From Oscillospiraceae bacterium (GTDB lineage Bacteria > Bacillota > Clostridia > Oscillospirales > Ruminococcaceae), in the NCBI GenBank assembly GCA_029007985.1, contig JAQXIW010000043.1, positions 18,484 through 82,483 on the forward strand: 64,000 bases of DNA, given 5' to 3'. The notes under the pieces were generated by a model. That model was not told the DNA's origin. It did no database searches and was given only the letters and a program-made list of their open reading frames with translations. Position 1 is the first letter of the stretch, and each line of letters begins with the position of its first letter. This document shows, in pieces, positions 1 to 9,460 of this stretch. Position numbers and translations under genes: made by a program.

Positions 1-116
1 TCATATCCGCAATTATCAATGCAAACTCGGCGGATGTAGACGGTATTGCCGGCGTTACATTCACATCCGACGCTATCAAGGCGGCTGTCAAGGCTTGCCT
101 CGATGCAGCAAAGTAA
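1..116 (+). CDS. rnfG: RnfG, C-terminal end (partial)
   Basis: Only the last 37 codons are inside the window, read from base 3 to a TAA at 114-116. The residues GIAGVTFTSDAIKAAV match the end of the FMN-binding domain of RnfG/NqrC proteins. There the threonine of a (S/A)G(A/V)T motif carries covalent FMN; here it would be the T of AGVT. RnfG is the flavoprotein subunit of the membrane Rnf complex, which couples ferredoxin:NAD+ electron transfer to ion pumping. Position directly before rnfE, rnfA and rnfB supports the call, which rests on context and this short motif. Confidence 0.8.
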   Translation, partial: ISAIINANSADVDGIAGVTFTSDAIKAAVKACLDAAK

Positions 117-138
117 TTAAGAAAGGAAATTGGAAACT

Positions 139-837
139 ATGGCAAAAAACAATAAGTTAAAATTGGTTACCAAGGGCCTTTTGAAAGAAAACCCGGTTCT
201 CAGACTGGTACTTGGTACTTGTCCTACTCTTGCCGTCACTACACTTGCGATAAACGGTATCGGTATGGGCGCTGCTGCAACATTCGTTCTCATTTGCTCA
301 AATGTGGTTATTTCTGCTCTGCGCAAAATTATTCCTGACAAAGTCAGAATACCTGCTTTCATCACGGTTATCGCCGGTTTCGTTACAATCGTACAGATGT
401 TCGTAAAGGCTTTCGCACCGGACCTTGACAAAGCTCTCGGCGTTTTCCTTCCGCTCATCGTTGTTAACTGTATCATTCTCGGCCGTGCAGAAGCATTCGC
501 ATCAAAAAATAATGTAATAGATTCTGCTCTTGACGGTCTCGGCATGGGCCTTGGCTTTACACTCACTCTTACCGTTATGGGCTGCATCCGTGAATTCTTC
601 GGTGCAGGCGCACTGTTCGGAATTCAGATTCTCGACTTTGCCCCTCTGGCAATTCTCGGTCGTTCACCGGGCGGCTTCTTCGTATTCGGTGCTCTTATGG
701 CTCTTGCGGTAAAACTCGATATGGCTAACCCGTCAACACTCGGCAACGGCTCCGGCTGTGTCGGCGGTTGTCTCGGCTGCACATACGCTTGCGCGCCTGA
801 GAAAAAAGCAGAAGCAGTTGAAGGAGGTAAAGCATAA
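139..837 (+). CDS. rnfE: Rnf complex subunit RnfE
   Basis: Integral membrane subunit of the Rnf ferredoxin:NAD+ oxidoreductase, 232 residues from the ATG at 139. A TTG at 130 would also be in frame but lies too close to the GAAAGGAAA ribosome binding site at 121-129, so the ATG is preferred. The body has the hydrophobic helices of the RnfE/NqrD family, including NPVLRLVLGTCPTLAVT near the N-terminus and FLPLIVVNCIILGRAEAFA in the middle. The C-terminus carries a cysteine cluster, Cys207-x3-Cys-x2-Cys-x3-Cys218, followed by a charged tail. The stop codon overlaps the rnfA start (TAATG). Confidence 0.95.
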   Translation: MAKNNKLKLVTKGLLKENPVLRLVLGTCPTLAVTTLAINGIGMGAAATFVLICSNVVISALRKIIPDKVRIPAFITVIAGFVTIVQMFVKAFAPDLDKALGVFLPLIVVNCIILGRAEAFASKNNVIDSALDGLGMGLGFTLTLTVMGCIREFFGAGALFGIQILDFAPLAILGRSPGGFFVFGALMALAVKLDMANPSTLGNGSGCVGGCLGCTYACAPEKKAEAVEGGKA

Positions 838-1433
838 TGACAAAACTTGCAGCTATATTCTTTAGCATGGTTCTTGTTGACAACTACATTCTTGTCAAGT
901 TCCTGGGTATCTGTCCGTTCCTCGGCGTTTCAAAGAAACTTGACTCATCTGTGGGTATGTCAATCGCCGTTATCTTCGTTATGATGATGGCAACAGCAGT
1001 TACATGGCCTATGTACACATATATTCTCGTACCGAACGGTCTTGAATATCTTGAAACAATCAGCTTTATCCTTGTTATCGCTTCACTTGTTCAGCTTGTT
1101 GAGCTTATTTTGAAAAAATTCCTCCCGTCACTTCACCGGGCTCTCGGTATTTATCTGCCGCTCATCACAACAAACTGTGCTATTTTGGGCGTAACAATGC
1201 TCAACATCGACAACGGCTACAACTTCATTGAATCAATGATTGGCTCACTCGGCGCCGGCGTCGGTTATCTCATCGCTATGGTTATTTTCACAGGTGTCAG
1301 AAGCACTCTTGAATACGCAAAACCTCCGAAGTCATTTGAAGGTCTGCCTATCACACTTGTTTCTGCTTCACTTGCCGCCCTTTCATTCAGCGGTTTCGGT
1401 GGTCTCATCGAAAACCTCTTTGGCACATTCTAA
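837..1433 (+). CDS. rnfA: Rnf complex subunit RnfA
   Basis: Hydrophobic 198-residue protein of the RnfA/NqrE family, a six-helix membrane subunit that pairs with RnfE in the core of the Rnf complex. The family motif VDNYILVKFLGICPFLGVS is at residues 14-32 and LGIYLPLITTNCAILGV in the centre. These two regions face each other as the inverted-topology repeats shared by RnfA and RnfE, with a cysteine in each (ICPFLG, TNCAIL). The start codon shares an A with the rnfE stop, implying translational coupling. Length is normal for the family. Confidence 0.96.
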   Translation: MTKLAAIFFSMVLVDNYILVKFLGICPFLGVSKKLDSSVGMSIAVIFVMMMATAVTWPMYTYILVPNGLEYLETISFILVIASLVQLVELILKKFLPSLHRALGIYLPLITTNCAILGVTMLNIDNGYNFIESMIGSLGAGVGYLIAMVIFTGVRSTLEYAKPPKSFEGLPITLVSASLAALSFSGFGGLIENLFGTF

Positions 1434-1446
1434 GGGAGGGTAGAAA

Positions 1447-2247
1447 ATGAATTCAATTGTAACAGCAATTATTGTAATCAGTGTAATGGGCATTCTTGCC
1501 TCATTGATGCTTGTTATTGCCGCCAAGGTGCTCTATGTACCTGAAGACGAGAGAATCGGCCTCGTTGCCGAGGTTCTCCCGGGCGCAAACTGCGGCGCCT
1601 GCGGTTTTGCCGGTTGCTCCGACTACGCAAAAGCGGTAGTAGAGGGCAGAGCGCCGACAAATCTGTGTGTTCCGGGCGGTGCCGGTGCGGCAGAAGCCGT
1701 ATCAAAGGTTATGGGTGTTCGCGCCTCCGCAACGGAAGCTAAAAAAGCCGTTGTTCGCTGCCAGGGCTTTGAGTTTAACACAACTAAAAAGTACGAATAT
1801 CAGGGTATCACAACCTGCGCCGCCGCCGCAAAAATGTATGCCGGCCCGTCTGCATGCGCTTACGGCTGTCTCGGTTTCGGCGACTGTGTAGCCGCATGTA
1901 AGTTCGACGCAATCCATATCGTAAACGGCGTTGCTCTTGTAGACAACAACAAATGTACAGGCTGCGGAGCTTGCACAAAGGCTTGCCCTAAGTCAATCAT
2001 TTCTCTCATTCCTGACGATGTCAACCCGGTTGTTCTCTGTCAGAATGTCGACAAAGGCGCACAGACAAGAAAAGTATGCTCAACAGGCTGTATCGGCTGT
2101 ATGAGGTGTACAAAGGTTTGCCCGACAAACGCAATCACAGTTGAAAACAACTTGGCAAGAATTGACCAGGAGCTCTGTATCGCATGCGAACAGTGCGCAA
2201 AAGAATGTCCTGTTCACGCAATTTGGGTGCCTAACATCAGATACTAA
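1447..2247 (+). CDS. rnfB: Rnf complex subunit RnfB
   Basis: Iron-sulfur subunit that takes electrons from reduced ferredoxin into the Rnf complex. There is an N-terminal membrane anchor (about residues 4-26), then the RnfB-type cluster motif CGACGFAGCSDYAKA near residue 50. Three ferredoxin-like motifs follow: CTGCGACTKACP, CIGCMRCTKVCP and CIACEQCAKECP. An extra cysteine group (CLGFGDCVAAC) lies before them. The 266-residue length is typical for clostridial RnfB. It starts 13 bases after rnfA with the strong site AAGGGAGGG at 1433-1441 and ends the operon before a terminator. Confidence 0.96.
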   Translation: MNSIVTAIIVISVMGILASLMLVIAAKVLYVPEDERIGLVAEVLPGANCGACGFAGCSDYAKAVVEGRAPTNLCVPGGAGAAEAVSKVMGVRASATEAKKAVVRCQGFEFNTTKKYEYQGITTCAAAAKMYAGPSACAYGCLGFGDCVAACKFDAIHIVNGVALVDNNKCTGCGACTKACPKSIISLIPDDVNPVVLCQNVDKGAQTRKVCSTGCIGCMRCTKVCPTNAITVENNLARIDQELCIACEQCAKECPVHAIWVPNIRY

Positions 2248-2267
2248 TCTGATTACTCAGATAATAA

Positions 2268-2306
2268 GCGTCCTCGAAAGATAACTTTCGGGGGCGTTTT
2301 GTTTTA
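2268..2306 (+). terminator. Terminator of the rnf operon
   Basis: A 13-bp stem with two G-T pairs (2268-2280 against 2285-2297, loop ATAA) is followed by TTTTGTTTT. It begins 21 bases after the rnfB stop. Confidence 0.9.
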
Positions 2307-2379
2307 TAATAATTTTAGAAGTTTCAAAAGAGAGTTGCTTTTGAAAACGGAATAATATATTGAACACAATGCAACATAA

Positions 2380-2830
<451 letters not shown>

Positions 2831-2961
2831 ACTTTGAAGTTTCGTGTTGCTTAAAAAATATTTTATTTATCCTACGGAGCGTGGGTTCCAATTCTAATTT
2901 TGATAAGATATTCTTGTTTTATCGGAATACTATTAAAAACATAGATGGAGATGAAAAACAC

Positions 2962-4277
2962 ATGAATCAGATTAAAATAGGCAAATTCATAGTGGAATGT
3001 AGGAAAAAGCAGGGGTATCTACAAAAAGACATTGCTGCAAAATTAGAAATTAGCGAAAAACAGTTTCCAAGTGGGAGTGTGGAAAGGGGCTCCCTGAAGT
3101 AATTTACATGGAACCGCTATGTCAGTTATTAGGTATTACAGTTAATGAACTATTAGCTGGTGGATTTATTCCGCTTTTGGAGCTGATTCGCTCGATTGAT
3201 GTGTCTCGTTTGGAATTGGTTAAACAATTAGAGTTTGAACAATTACGAATGCGTTTATACAAGCTGTATGATATTGAGATTGAAACAATGGAGCTCGCCG
3301 AGAATGGCGCAGGTGGATTGACTTACTTTGTGACGGCGGATGACAAAAAGTATGTTGTAAAATATCCGAGTGATAATGAGATGAATCATCCTGATGTGGA
3401 GATAAAAGTATGTGAAATGCTTTTAAAGAAGGGAATACCTGCTTGTAAGTTTATTCCAAATAAACAGGGGAAAATGCTTTCAACAGATGAGAATGGAAAA
3501 AGATTTACTGTTCAGGATTTTTATGAAGGTATGACATATTCATATAATGAAGCACCACACGGTATGCAGAAAGAATCGGCTGTTTTACTGGCAAAAATAC
3601 ATGAAACTATGAAGAATATGGAGAGCCTTCCGGTTGGTATTGGAGTTGATTTTTTTAAACATAGAAAATCGGAATATATGAAGGATTCATATGCGTTTAC
3701 TCTACAACAGGCTGTAAATAATGGGGATACAGACATTGCATGTGCGATTCGATCAAATATGCAAATTATAGAAAAGATGCCTGCTTATGAATTTGACATA
3801 AACAAATTCAGTTGTGGGAATACACATGGGGACTACATGATTTCACAGCTTATATGGACCGATTCAAACATTAAGGGAGTTATTGATTGGACTTGTGCTT
3901 GCCAGCATCCGTACATCTGGGAAATAGTTAGGTCATATGTGTTTATGGCACCGGAAGTGAAACAGGGTGAAATTGATATTGAGGCACTAATCAATTATAT
4001 TGCCGATTATATGAAAGTTGGTTCACTAAATGCTTATGATATAGAGAATGCAGGAAATATGTTTTATTATTTCTTGTCTGTTTGCAATTTTTATGGTCAG
4101 TATTATGATTCGATTTCTAAAAAAAGATATATTTATTTGGAACAGGCCAATATGTCATCAAAACTGCTTATATGGTTTGAAAAACATCTTGATGAATTAA
4201 ATGAGAGATTGTGTGAATTGAGTAAGCAAGTTACACATCAAAAGAAGATGACATCTTATTATGACGTGGAAGGTTGA
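2962..4277 (+). pseudogene. XRE-type HTH fused to an aminoglycoside-phosphotransferase-like kinase, frameshifted
   Basis: This looks like one gene of 439 codons broken by loss of one A in the run at 3056-3060. Up to there the frame reads an XRE helix-turn-helix start (MNQIKIGKFIVECRKKQGY). After the run, the next frame continues it (KTVSKWECGKGLPEVIYMEP, then LCQLLGITVNELLAGG). A free-standing ORF could begin at ATG 3108. The rest is an APH/choline-kinase-like fold: ATP-loop-like region around AENGAGGLTYFV, catalytic HGD at 3825-3833, and GVIDW for the metal-binding aspartate. The usual Asn five residues after the catalytic Asp is Gln here (HGDYMISQ). The DNA is visibly AT-richer than its neighbours, suggesting transfer. 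Substrate unknown; nothing shows that it gives drug resistance. Confidence 0.75.
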
Positions 4278-4332
4278 TTGATGCAGTATCCAAGCAAGAA
4301 ACCATTGCAACTTATTGATCTTTCAAAGATAA

Positions 4333-4500
4333 GCGGACTGTTTTGAGACAGATAGAAAATATTCTGAAAAAGAAGTGAATGAAATAATAAGACAAAATAT
4401 ATCCTTTTCCGATATTGAACTTATTCGTAGAGAAATGTTTCAATATAAGCTGATAGGTCGATTAAAAGATGGTTCAGAGTATTGGCGAGAGGATGTGTAA
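4333..4500 (+). pseudogene. DUF2087 C-terminal fragment
   Basis: Frame 4333-4500 reads CFETDRKYSEKEVNEIIRQN and continues to a tail ending in KDGSEYWREDV. This matches the DUF2087 domain found at the C-terminus of some small transcription regulators: R-x-Y-x-E-x-E-V-N, then an arginine-rich LIRREM helix and a G-x-x-Y-W end. No start codon or N-terminal regulator domain is present; a stop lies just upstream in the same frame. A short open stretch at 4281-4346 (MQYPSKKPLQLIDLSKISGL and one more residue) may be another scrap. Both are probably remnants of the same incoming DNA as the kinase gene. Confidence 0.55.
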
Positions 4501-4566
4501 GCACTTGAAAATTTCAGTTTGGGCCTTTGTTATGGGTGCTGAATTTAATAGGAAATAATGCATTTA

Positions 4567-4592
4567 GAGGGGCTTCATTTGCCCCCCTTTTT
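4567..4592. terminator. Hairpin with T-run after the DUF2087 scrap
   Basis: GGGGC at 4569-4573 pairs with GCCCC at 4581-4585 across a 7-base loop, with a C- and T-run following. The stem is short. It could end transcription from the left. Confidence 0.45.
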
Positions 4593-4617
4593 GCCCCGAA
4601 TGGTACAATCGTTATGA

Positions 4618-4746
4618 TTATATCATTTTTGTTGTCCTAACGAACTTGGCATGAAGTGCGGTCTTGACCTTGCGGCTTGTGCAGGCGCACAAACCGACAA
4701 TCAATGCCAAGGCAATAAACAATGAATGAAATTTCTTTGTTCTCAC
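4618..4746 (-). CDS. Tiny lipoprotein signal-peptide ORF (probable remnant)
   Basis: A 42-residue minus-strand frame starts with GTG at 4746, eight bases after a perfect AGGAGG (4755-4760 on the plus strand as CCTCCT). It begins MRTKKFHSLFIALALIVGL and then CAC, a lipoprotein signal peptide with a lipobox-like LCAC. Only 20 residues follow the lipid-modified cysteine, ending at a TAA at 4618-4620. It lies just downstream of the beta-helix lipoprotein operon on the same strand. It is either a very small lipoprotein or, more likely, the 5' stub of a deleted surface-protein gene. No function can be assigned. Confidence 0.5.
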   Translation of the reverse strand: MRTKKFHSLFIALALIVGLCACTSRKVKTALHAKFVRTTKMI

Positions 4747-4797
4747 AAACTATACCTCCTAAATGCGGATGAAATTATAATATTCAGATCAGTTCAA

Positions 4798-6657
4798 TCA
4801 GCTTGCCCGGAATTCGCCGGACTGAGTGCCTACTGTGATCGTATAAGTTTCTCCGGAGATAATGTCGGGACTGCTGAGAATTACAACCGCAAAATTCAGT
4901 TCAGGCGTAAACTCGATAATAGTGTTGCCGCTCTTATCTTTCAGAACGATATCTGTCCCGGCGGCTTGATTTCTAACGCTTACAGCAAATACACCCTTCT
5001 CGGAATCGCTGAAGGTCTGTGCCATACCGGCTGCACCTGTGCCGATAAACGTACCGCCTGTGATCACAGCACTCTTATCATAGTCCAGTGTGGAGGTATC
5101 TCCTTGTGTCGGCCCAACAACGACTGTATAGCCACCGCTAATTTCCAATGTGCCGTTCGCATCCAGTCCGTCGCCGGATGCATTGACATACAGATTGCCG
5201 CCGGAAATCACGATGCTGCCGTTGCCGGAGGACATTCCGCCTTTCATACTGCCTTTGCCTCCAAACATTCCGTCTCTGCCGCCCGTCATACCACTTTCGT
5301 CGGTTCCGCCTGCGGCGTTGAGCCCGTCATCATTGGCAACCAGCTTTATATCACCGCCCTTGACATCAACGTGAAGGGCTTCCAATCCCTCGTAGCTTTT
5401 GCTGATATTGATTGTGCCGGCCGTAATTGTAAGGGTATCTTCTGCGTGAATTGCATCATCACCGGAAGCAATTTCAAATGTACCGCCGTTTATCGTAACA
5501 GACACATCCGAGTGAACCGAATCATCCGCAGAGTCAATATGGAATGTGCCACCGTTGATCAGAAGGCTGTTTGCAGCTTTGATTCCTTTCATGCTTGTGC
5601 TGTTTTCATCGGTTGTGGTTGTCGTGATTTGAGATTAACCCGTTCTCATTCCACCATGACCGCCGCCACCCATAAAGCCGCCGTAATTACCGGAGGAAGC
5701 ACCAGAGCCATTTACACTGCCGCCTCCCACTAAGAGGTCAAAGGTGCCGTTTTCGATTTGTACATACGCACCGGCGGAAATGCCATCACCCTCTGCTTCA
5801 ATGTCTATCGTACCGTTTGAGATATAAATAAAGCCAAGGCTTGCATCGTCGGAGTTCTCAGAGTGGATACCGTCTTTACCGGCATCAATCGTCAGATTGG
5901 TTTTGCCTGTAATTCTCACGCTGTCGTTTGCATCCAGCCCGTGAGATGCTGAATGTACTGTGTAAGTGCCGCTTGTAATCACAAGATCGTCTTTGCAAAC
6001 GATACCGTGTCCTGCGGGAGAAGTTACCGTCAGACTGCCGCTGCCGTTGAGCGTCAAGTCTTGCTTGGAGAAAATGGCGGCATCTATATTGTTTTCATCA
6101 ATGGCGGTAAATGTGCCGCCGTTTGACAGGATATTTTCCGTTCCGTCTGCCAATGTGAGAAACACTTTGTCAGCTTCCGGAATATACAACGGAGCAGATG
6201 TCTTGCTGGTAATATCCACGCCGTTCAACACGATCTGCAACTTTGCGGTATCGGGGGCATTGACGATAATCATACCGTCATCGAGTGTACCGGAGATGAT
6301 GTATGTGGCTTCTTCGGTAATAGTGACCATAGTGCCGGATATTTTCACGCTGTTTGAGCTTGCGGCAACTGATGTGCCGTTTAACTGTATCAGAATGCTG
6401 TTACTTTCGTCGTATTCCGTTCTCGCATCTCGATCCGTAAACATATCTCCGTCCGCCTGCGAAAAATCAACATTTGCGCTTGGCGTCTCCGTGTTGTCCA
6501 CATCGTCTCCGTTTTGGATGATTTCGTTGTTTGTTATATCCTCGCCGCTATTGTCTGTTTCACCGTGATTCCCGGTCGCCCCACATCCTGCAAGCAGGCA
6601 GATCAGCAGCGAGAGGACCAATATTATTGATAGATTTCTTTTTATAACACACCTCAC
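4798..6657 (-). pseudogene. Beta-helical carbohydrate-binding-domain lipoprotein (DUF4353-like), in-frame TAA
   Basis: One 620-codon gene is split by a single TAA at 5635-5637; the frame is otherwise open from 6657 to 4798. The N-terminus is a lipoprotein signal (LSLLICLLAGCG). The body is many short repeats of the type ISGGT-x-VNASGDGLDANG, INGGTF and DGIHSENS, as in parallel beta-helix secreted proteins annotated as carbohydrate-binding or DUF4353. The second part alone could start at ATG 5592 but would lack a signal peptide. Changing the TAA to CAA (Gln) would restore it. A GTG at 6657 lies inside the ribosome site GAGGTG; the natural-looking start position, 6643-6645, is ATA AAA AGA. It sits 3 bases after the DUF4956 gene in the same operon. 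Confidence 0.75.
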
Positions 6658-6660
6658 ACA

Positions 6661-7356
6661 TTAAAGTTCTGTAACAGTTGTTTCCTGTTTGAATACTGTA
6701 ATTTCAAGATTGCCGTTGCGGAAGCGGATTTTGTCGATCATTTCTTTTTCTTTCGTAACATCACGAAGTGTTACGTCGTATGTCAGCTTGAACATACTGC
6801 CCATATTCGTACTTTTCACACGGGTAAGGTCATGGGATACGGTGTATTCCGCAAAAATATCATCAAAGATACCCGAATAGTCAAGATCTTCCGGAATTGT
6901 GATCGAAAAGGTCTTGTAAGCATCTGAGTTTTTCTTCTCTCCAAAATCCAGACGACTATACAGAACAAAGGCCGCGCACATCACAACCGTAAACAGAGCG
7001 GCAAAGCAGAGATAGCCCATACCGGCGATCAGTCCTGCACCCATAGCAAGAAACAGCGTACAGATTTCTTTTGCTGTTCCGGGTGCGCTGCGGAAGCGGA
7101 CAAGGCTGAATGCACCGGCGACCGCCACACCCGTTCCGACATTTCCGTTGACCATCATAATGACAACACACACAACAGCAGGCAGCAGAGCCAGCGTTAC
7201 AACATAGCTCTTGGTATATCAGGTACGGTACATATAGGCAAACGCCATGACAAGTCCGAGAATCAGCGAAAACCCCATACATAGCAAAAAGTCGGTTACG
7301 CTGATTACCGTAGTTAAATCTGAATCGAATAAACCTCTGAATAAATTATCAAGCAT
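6661..7356 (-). pseudogene. DUF4956 membrane protein, in-frame TGA at codon 46
   Basis: The frame from ATG 7356 to TAA 6661-6663 is 232 codons, the normal size for DUF4956, with one TGA at 7219-7221. It begins MLDNLFRGLFDSDLTTVISV, has several membrane helices, and contains the family hallmark GNVGTGVAVAGAFSLVRFRS, followed by a soluble C-terminal domain. The stop falls in YRT-stop-YTKSYVVT, where relatives have a basic or glycine residue; CGA to TGA would explain it. The start overlaps the VTC gene by 8 bases (ATGCTTGA), a sign of coupling. DUF4956 proteins usually sit beside VTC-domain proteins; their function is not established. Translation could restart near 7173, but this would lose the first helices. 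Confidence 0.8.
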
Positions 7357-8089
7357 TGACAGCTTCCTCCATCATTGTTTTAGGTACTCCGCATAATTGC
7401 GGAAAGATCATCGTTTGATATGCCGCTCCGTATTTGGAAAACGACATTTTGTAAATGTGTTCTTCGGATAGAACGCGAGCCATCCACAAAGGGATACCGG
7501 CGGAGCATTTTATCTCCATCAGCACCTTGTCTTCCGGCAGGATCGGCGTTCCGTACACCTCGGATTCAAGAGACAGATCATCCGGTCTGCAAAGGATGGT
7601 ATCGTCAAAGGTGACACGGAAATCCGAGCCATCCATTGCGTAGAATGCCTCACGATCGTAGGAAAGAAATACCACAGGATGCAAAGTTTTGTAAAAATCC
7701 AGAAAATAGTTAATTTCATCTGCAATCTGCGTATGCTTAGGGCAGTGATGTTCTCCTGCAATCCACTCCATAGCTTCTTCCTCCGGCAGAGCAATTCGGC
7801 GTTTATATACCACTTGCTCATACTTCTTTTTGAGTTCTACAAAAACTGTGCTGTCCGGCTCCGCTCGGCTATAGCTTCGGATACGCAGTTTCTCCTTGTA
7901 CGCCGGTTTCTCAATGGATCTGCGAACCAGCAAATAGGCGTCCGTATCGAAGTAAATGTTGCGTATGGTCGTTCTGCCGTACTTATCCAGCTTCATATAC
8001 GGTGTCATTGCCGCAATAACTTTTTCTTTTTGCTCAAGAGTCAACATATATTTCAGTTCATATCTTTTGGACACTGTCTGGAAATCCAT
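7349..8089 (-). CDS. VTC-domain (polyphosphate polymerase-like) protein
   Basis: A 246-residue intracellular VTC-domain protein, the fold of the eukaryotic vacuolar transporter chaperone Vtc4, which makes polyphosphate from ATP. Visible family signatures are the opening RYELKYML, IRNIYFDTDAY, the basic strand KLRIRSY, VFVELKKKYEQVVYKRR, the acidic metal site LMEIKC, and SFSKYGAAYQ near the end. I chose ATG 8089, seven bases after AGGAGG; an upstream extension to 8164 has no ribosome site. It is intact while its two downstream partners carry stops. In bacteria this gene, DUF4956 and a beta-helix or CotH-like lipoprotein recur together, suggesting a cell-surface or phosphate-polymer role; that is inference. 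Confidence 0.85.
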   Translation of the reverse strand: MDFQTVSKRYELKYMLTLEQKEKVIAAMTPYMKLDKYGRTTIRNIYFDTDAYLLVRRSIEKPAYKEKLRIRSYSRAEPDSTVFVELKKKYEQVVYKRRIALPEEEAMEWIAGEHHCPKHTQIADEINYFLDFYKTLHPVVFLSYDREAFYAMDGSDFRVTFDDTILCRPDDLSLESEVYGTPILPEDKVLMEIKCSAGIPLWMARVLSEEHIYKMSFSKYGAAYQTMIFPQLCGVPKTMMEEAVNA

Positions 8090-8194
8090 AAGAATTCCTC
8101 CTGTATTCATGATGCAATCATTGTACAGGAGGAAGATTGAACTATTATTGAAATCACAAAACATTCACAGTTCCATGACATGGGGTTGGTTTTG

Positions 8195-9460
8195 TCAGGA
8201 TTTGGAGACAGTTGCACGAAACTCCACAAGGCCATTATGACAGTGAACTTCGATTTTTCCCTTGTGCGCTTCCACAATGGCTTTGGTAATGGCAAGTCCA
8301 AGCCCATAATGGTTGTCCTTTTCGGTTCGTGCCTCATCCGTACGATAGAATCGTTCAAATAATTGCTCCGTCTTTTCCGGCGGTATCGCCTCTCCGGCAT
8401 TGATAACCGACAGAATAGCGGTGCTACGGTTCTGCGTAAGACTGACAAGTATTTCCTTGCCGCCTTGACCGTGCCGTATGGCGTTGTCCACAAGAATGGA
8501 TACAAGCTGACTGAGCTGCGTACTGTTTCCCATAACGCTGACGCCGTCTGCTATCTGCGTATTTATCATCAAGCCGTTCTCAAAAGCAACGCTTTCAAAA
8601 GGTAGCACACCGCCGGCAACCAAACGGCTGAAATCCAGATGCTCCATCTGCGGCTTAACATCTTCCGTTCGTGCAAGCTCAAGCAGTTGCGTGACCAGCT
8701 TGCCCATCCTTTCATTTTCATACTGAATATTGGCAAGCCACCTGTTTTCTCCGATCTCACGCTGCAAAATCTCCGCATTGGTATTGACTACAGACACAGG
8801 GGTTTTCAGTTCATGCCCTGCATCCGAGACAAACTGCTTCTGCTTCAGATAACTTCTTTCAAGCGGATCGACAATTCTTTTTGCGAGATAACGGGAAAGC
8901 AAGAACATCACGACAAGCGCAATACTTCCGAACACAAGGGTATAGCGGAACAAGGTTGTCATGCTTTCCTGTGTGACCGTATTGTCCATAAAAGCAACAA
9001 GGGTATATCCGTTCTTCGGTTCAACAAGGTAAACAAGACTTCCTTTTGTACCTTTCACTTTACCATTCTTCAGAATGTCTGCCGCATACTCTTCAAGAGT
9101 CGCCCCGTTATATACTTCACGGTCTCCGATGTCGGTTGCAAGAATCTGTCCGTTATCGGCAACCGCCACCGAGTAGAAGGTGGAAAGCTGAAAAGCAGGA
9201 GTGTTAAAAGGCTTGCCTCTACGATCTTTCCCCTGCAACGGTTCCATCCAACCGGGAGGAAGGTTATCCATGTGATCATATTGAATATGATCGGCCAGCA
9301 CATACGTTTGAGCGTATCGCTCCAACATATCAAAGTTCGTGTTGGCAACTTCATAGTAACTGGAAGCATAGATTACGGCAAGCGTTCCGATAAACAGGCA
9401 AACCAAAATGGACATGATGGTGGCGACAATTTTTCGTCTGGATTTCTTAAACATCGTCAC
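8195..9460 (-). CDS. Sensor histidine kinase
   Basis: A 421-residue membrane kinase. Helix 1 is at about residues 11-33, an extracytoplasmic sensor domain runs to about 165, and helix 2 is at 170-190. The phospho-acceptor His216 lies in SDAGHELKTPVSVV, and the ATPase domain has the N box (LVDNAIRHG), a G1-like INAGEA and the G2 box HYGLGLAI. The start overlaps the regulator gene by 14 bases. It sits upstream of the VTC gene in the same direction, with a gap of about 100 bases, so it probably controls that operon. The stimulus is unknown. Confidence 0.92.
   Translation of the reverse strand: MTMFKKSRRKIVATIMSILVCLFIGTLAVIYASSYYEVANTNFDMLERYAQTYVLADHIQYDHMDNLPPGWMEPLQGKDRRGKPFNTPAFQLSTFYSVAVADNGQILATDIGDREVYNGATLEEYAADILKNGKVKGTKGSLVYLVEPKNGYTLVAFMDNTVTQESMTTLFRYTLVFGSIALVVMFLLSRYLAKRIVDPLERSYLKQKQFVSDAGHELKTPVSVVNTNAEILQREIGENRWLANIQYENERMGKLVTQLLELARTEDVKPQMEHLDFSRLVAGGVLPFESVAFENGLMINTQIADGVSVMGNSTQLSQLVSILVDNAIRHGQGGKEILVSLTQNRSTAILSVINAGEAIPPEKTEQLFERFYRTDEARTEKDNHYGLGLAITKAIVEAHKGKIEVHCHNGLVEFRATVSKS

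Noticed and set aside
3108..4277. Aminoglycoside resistance gene
   Set aside because: The fold is APH-like but the HTH fusion and the changed catalytic loop do not match a known resistance enzyme; the family includes many kinases with other substrates.
4726..5733. Long plus-strand frame over the beta-helix gene
   Set aside because: It is the antisense shadow of the repetitive lipoprotein; it has no ribosome site and no recognisable domain, while the minus strand has a signal peptide and family repeats.
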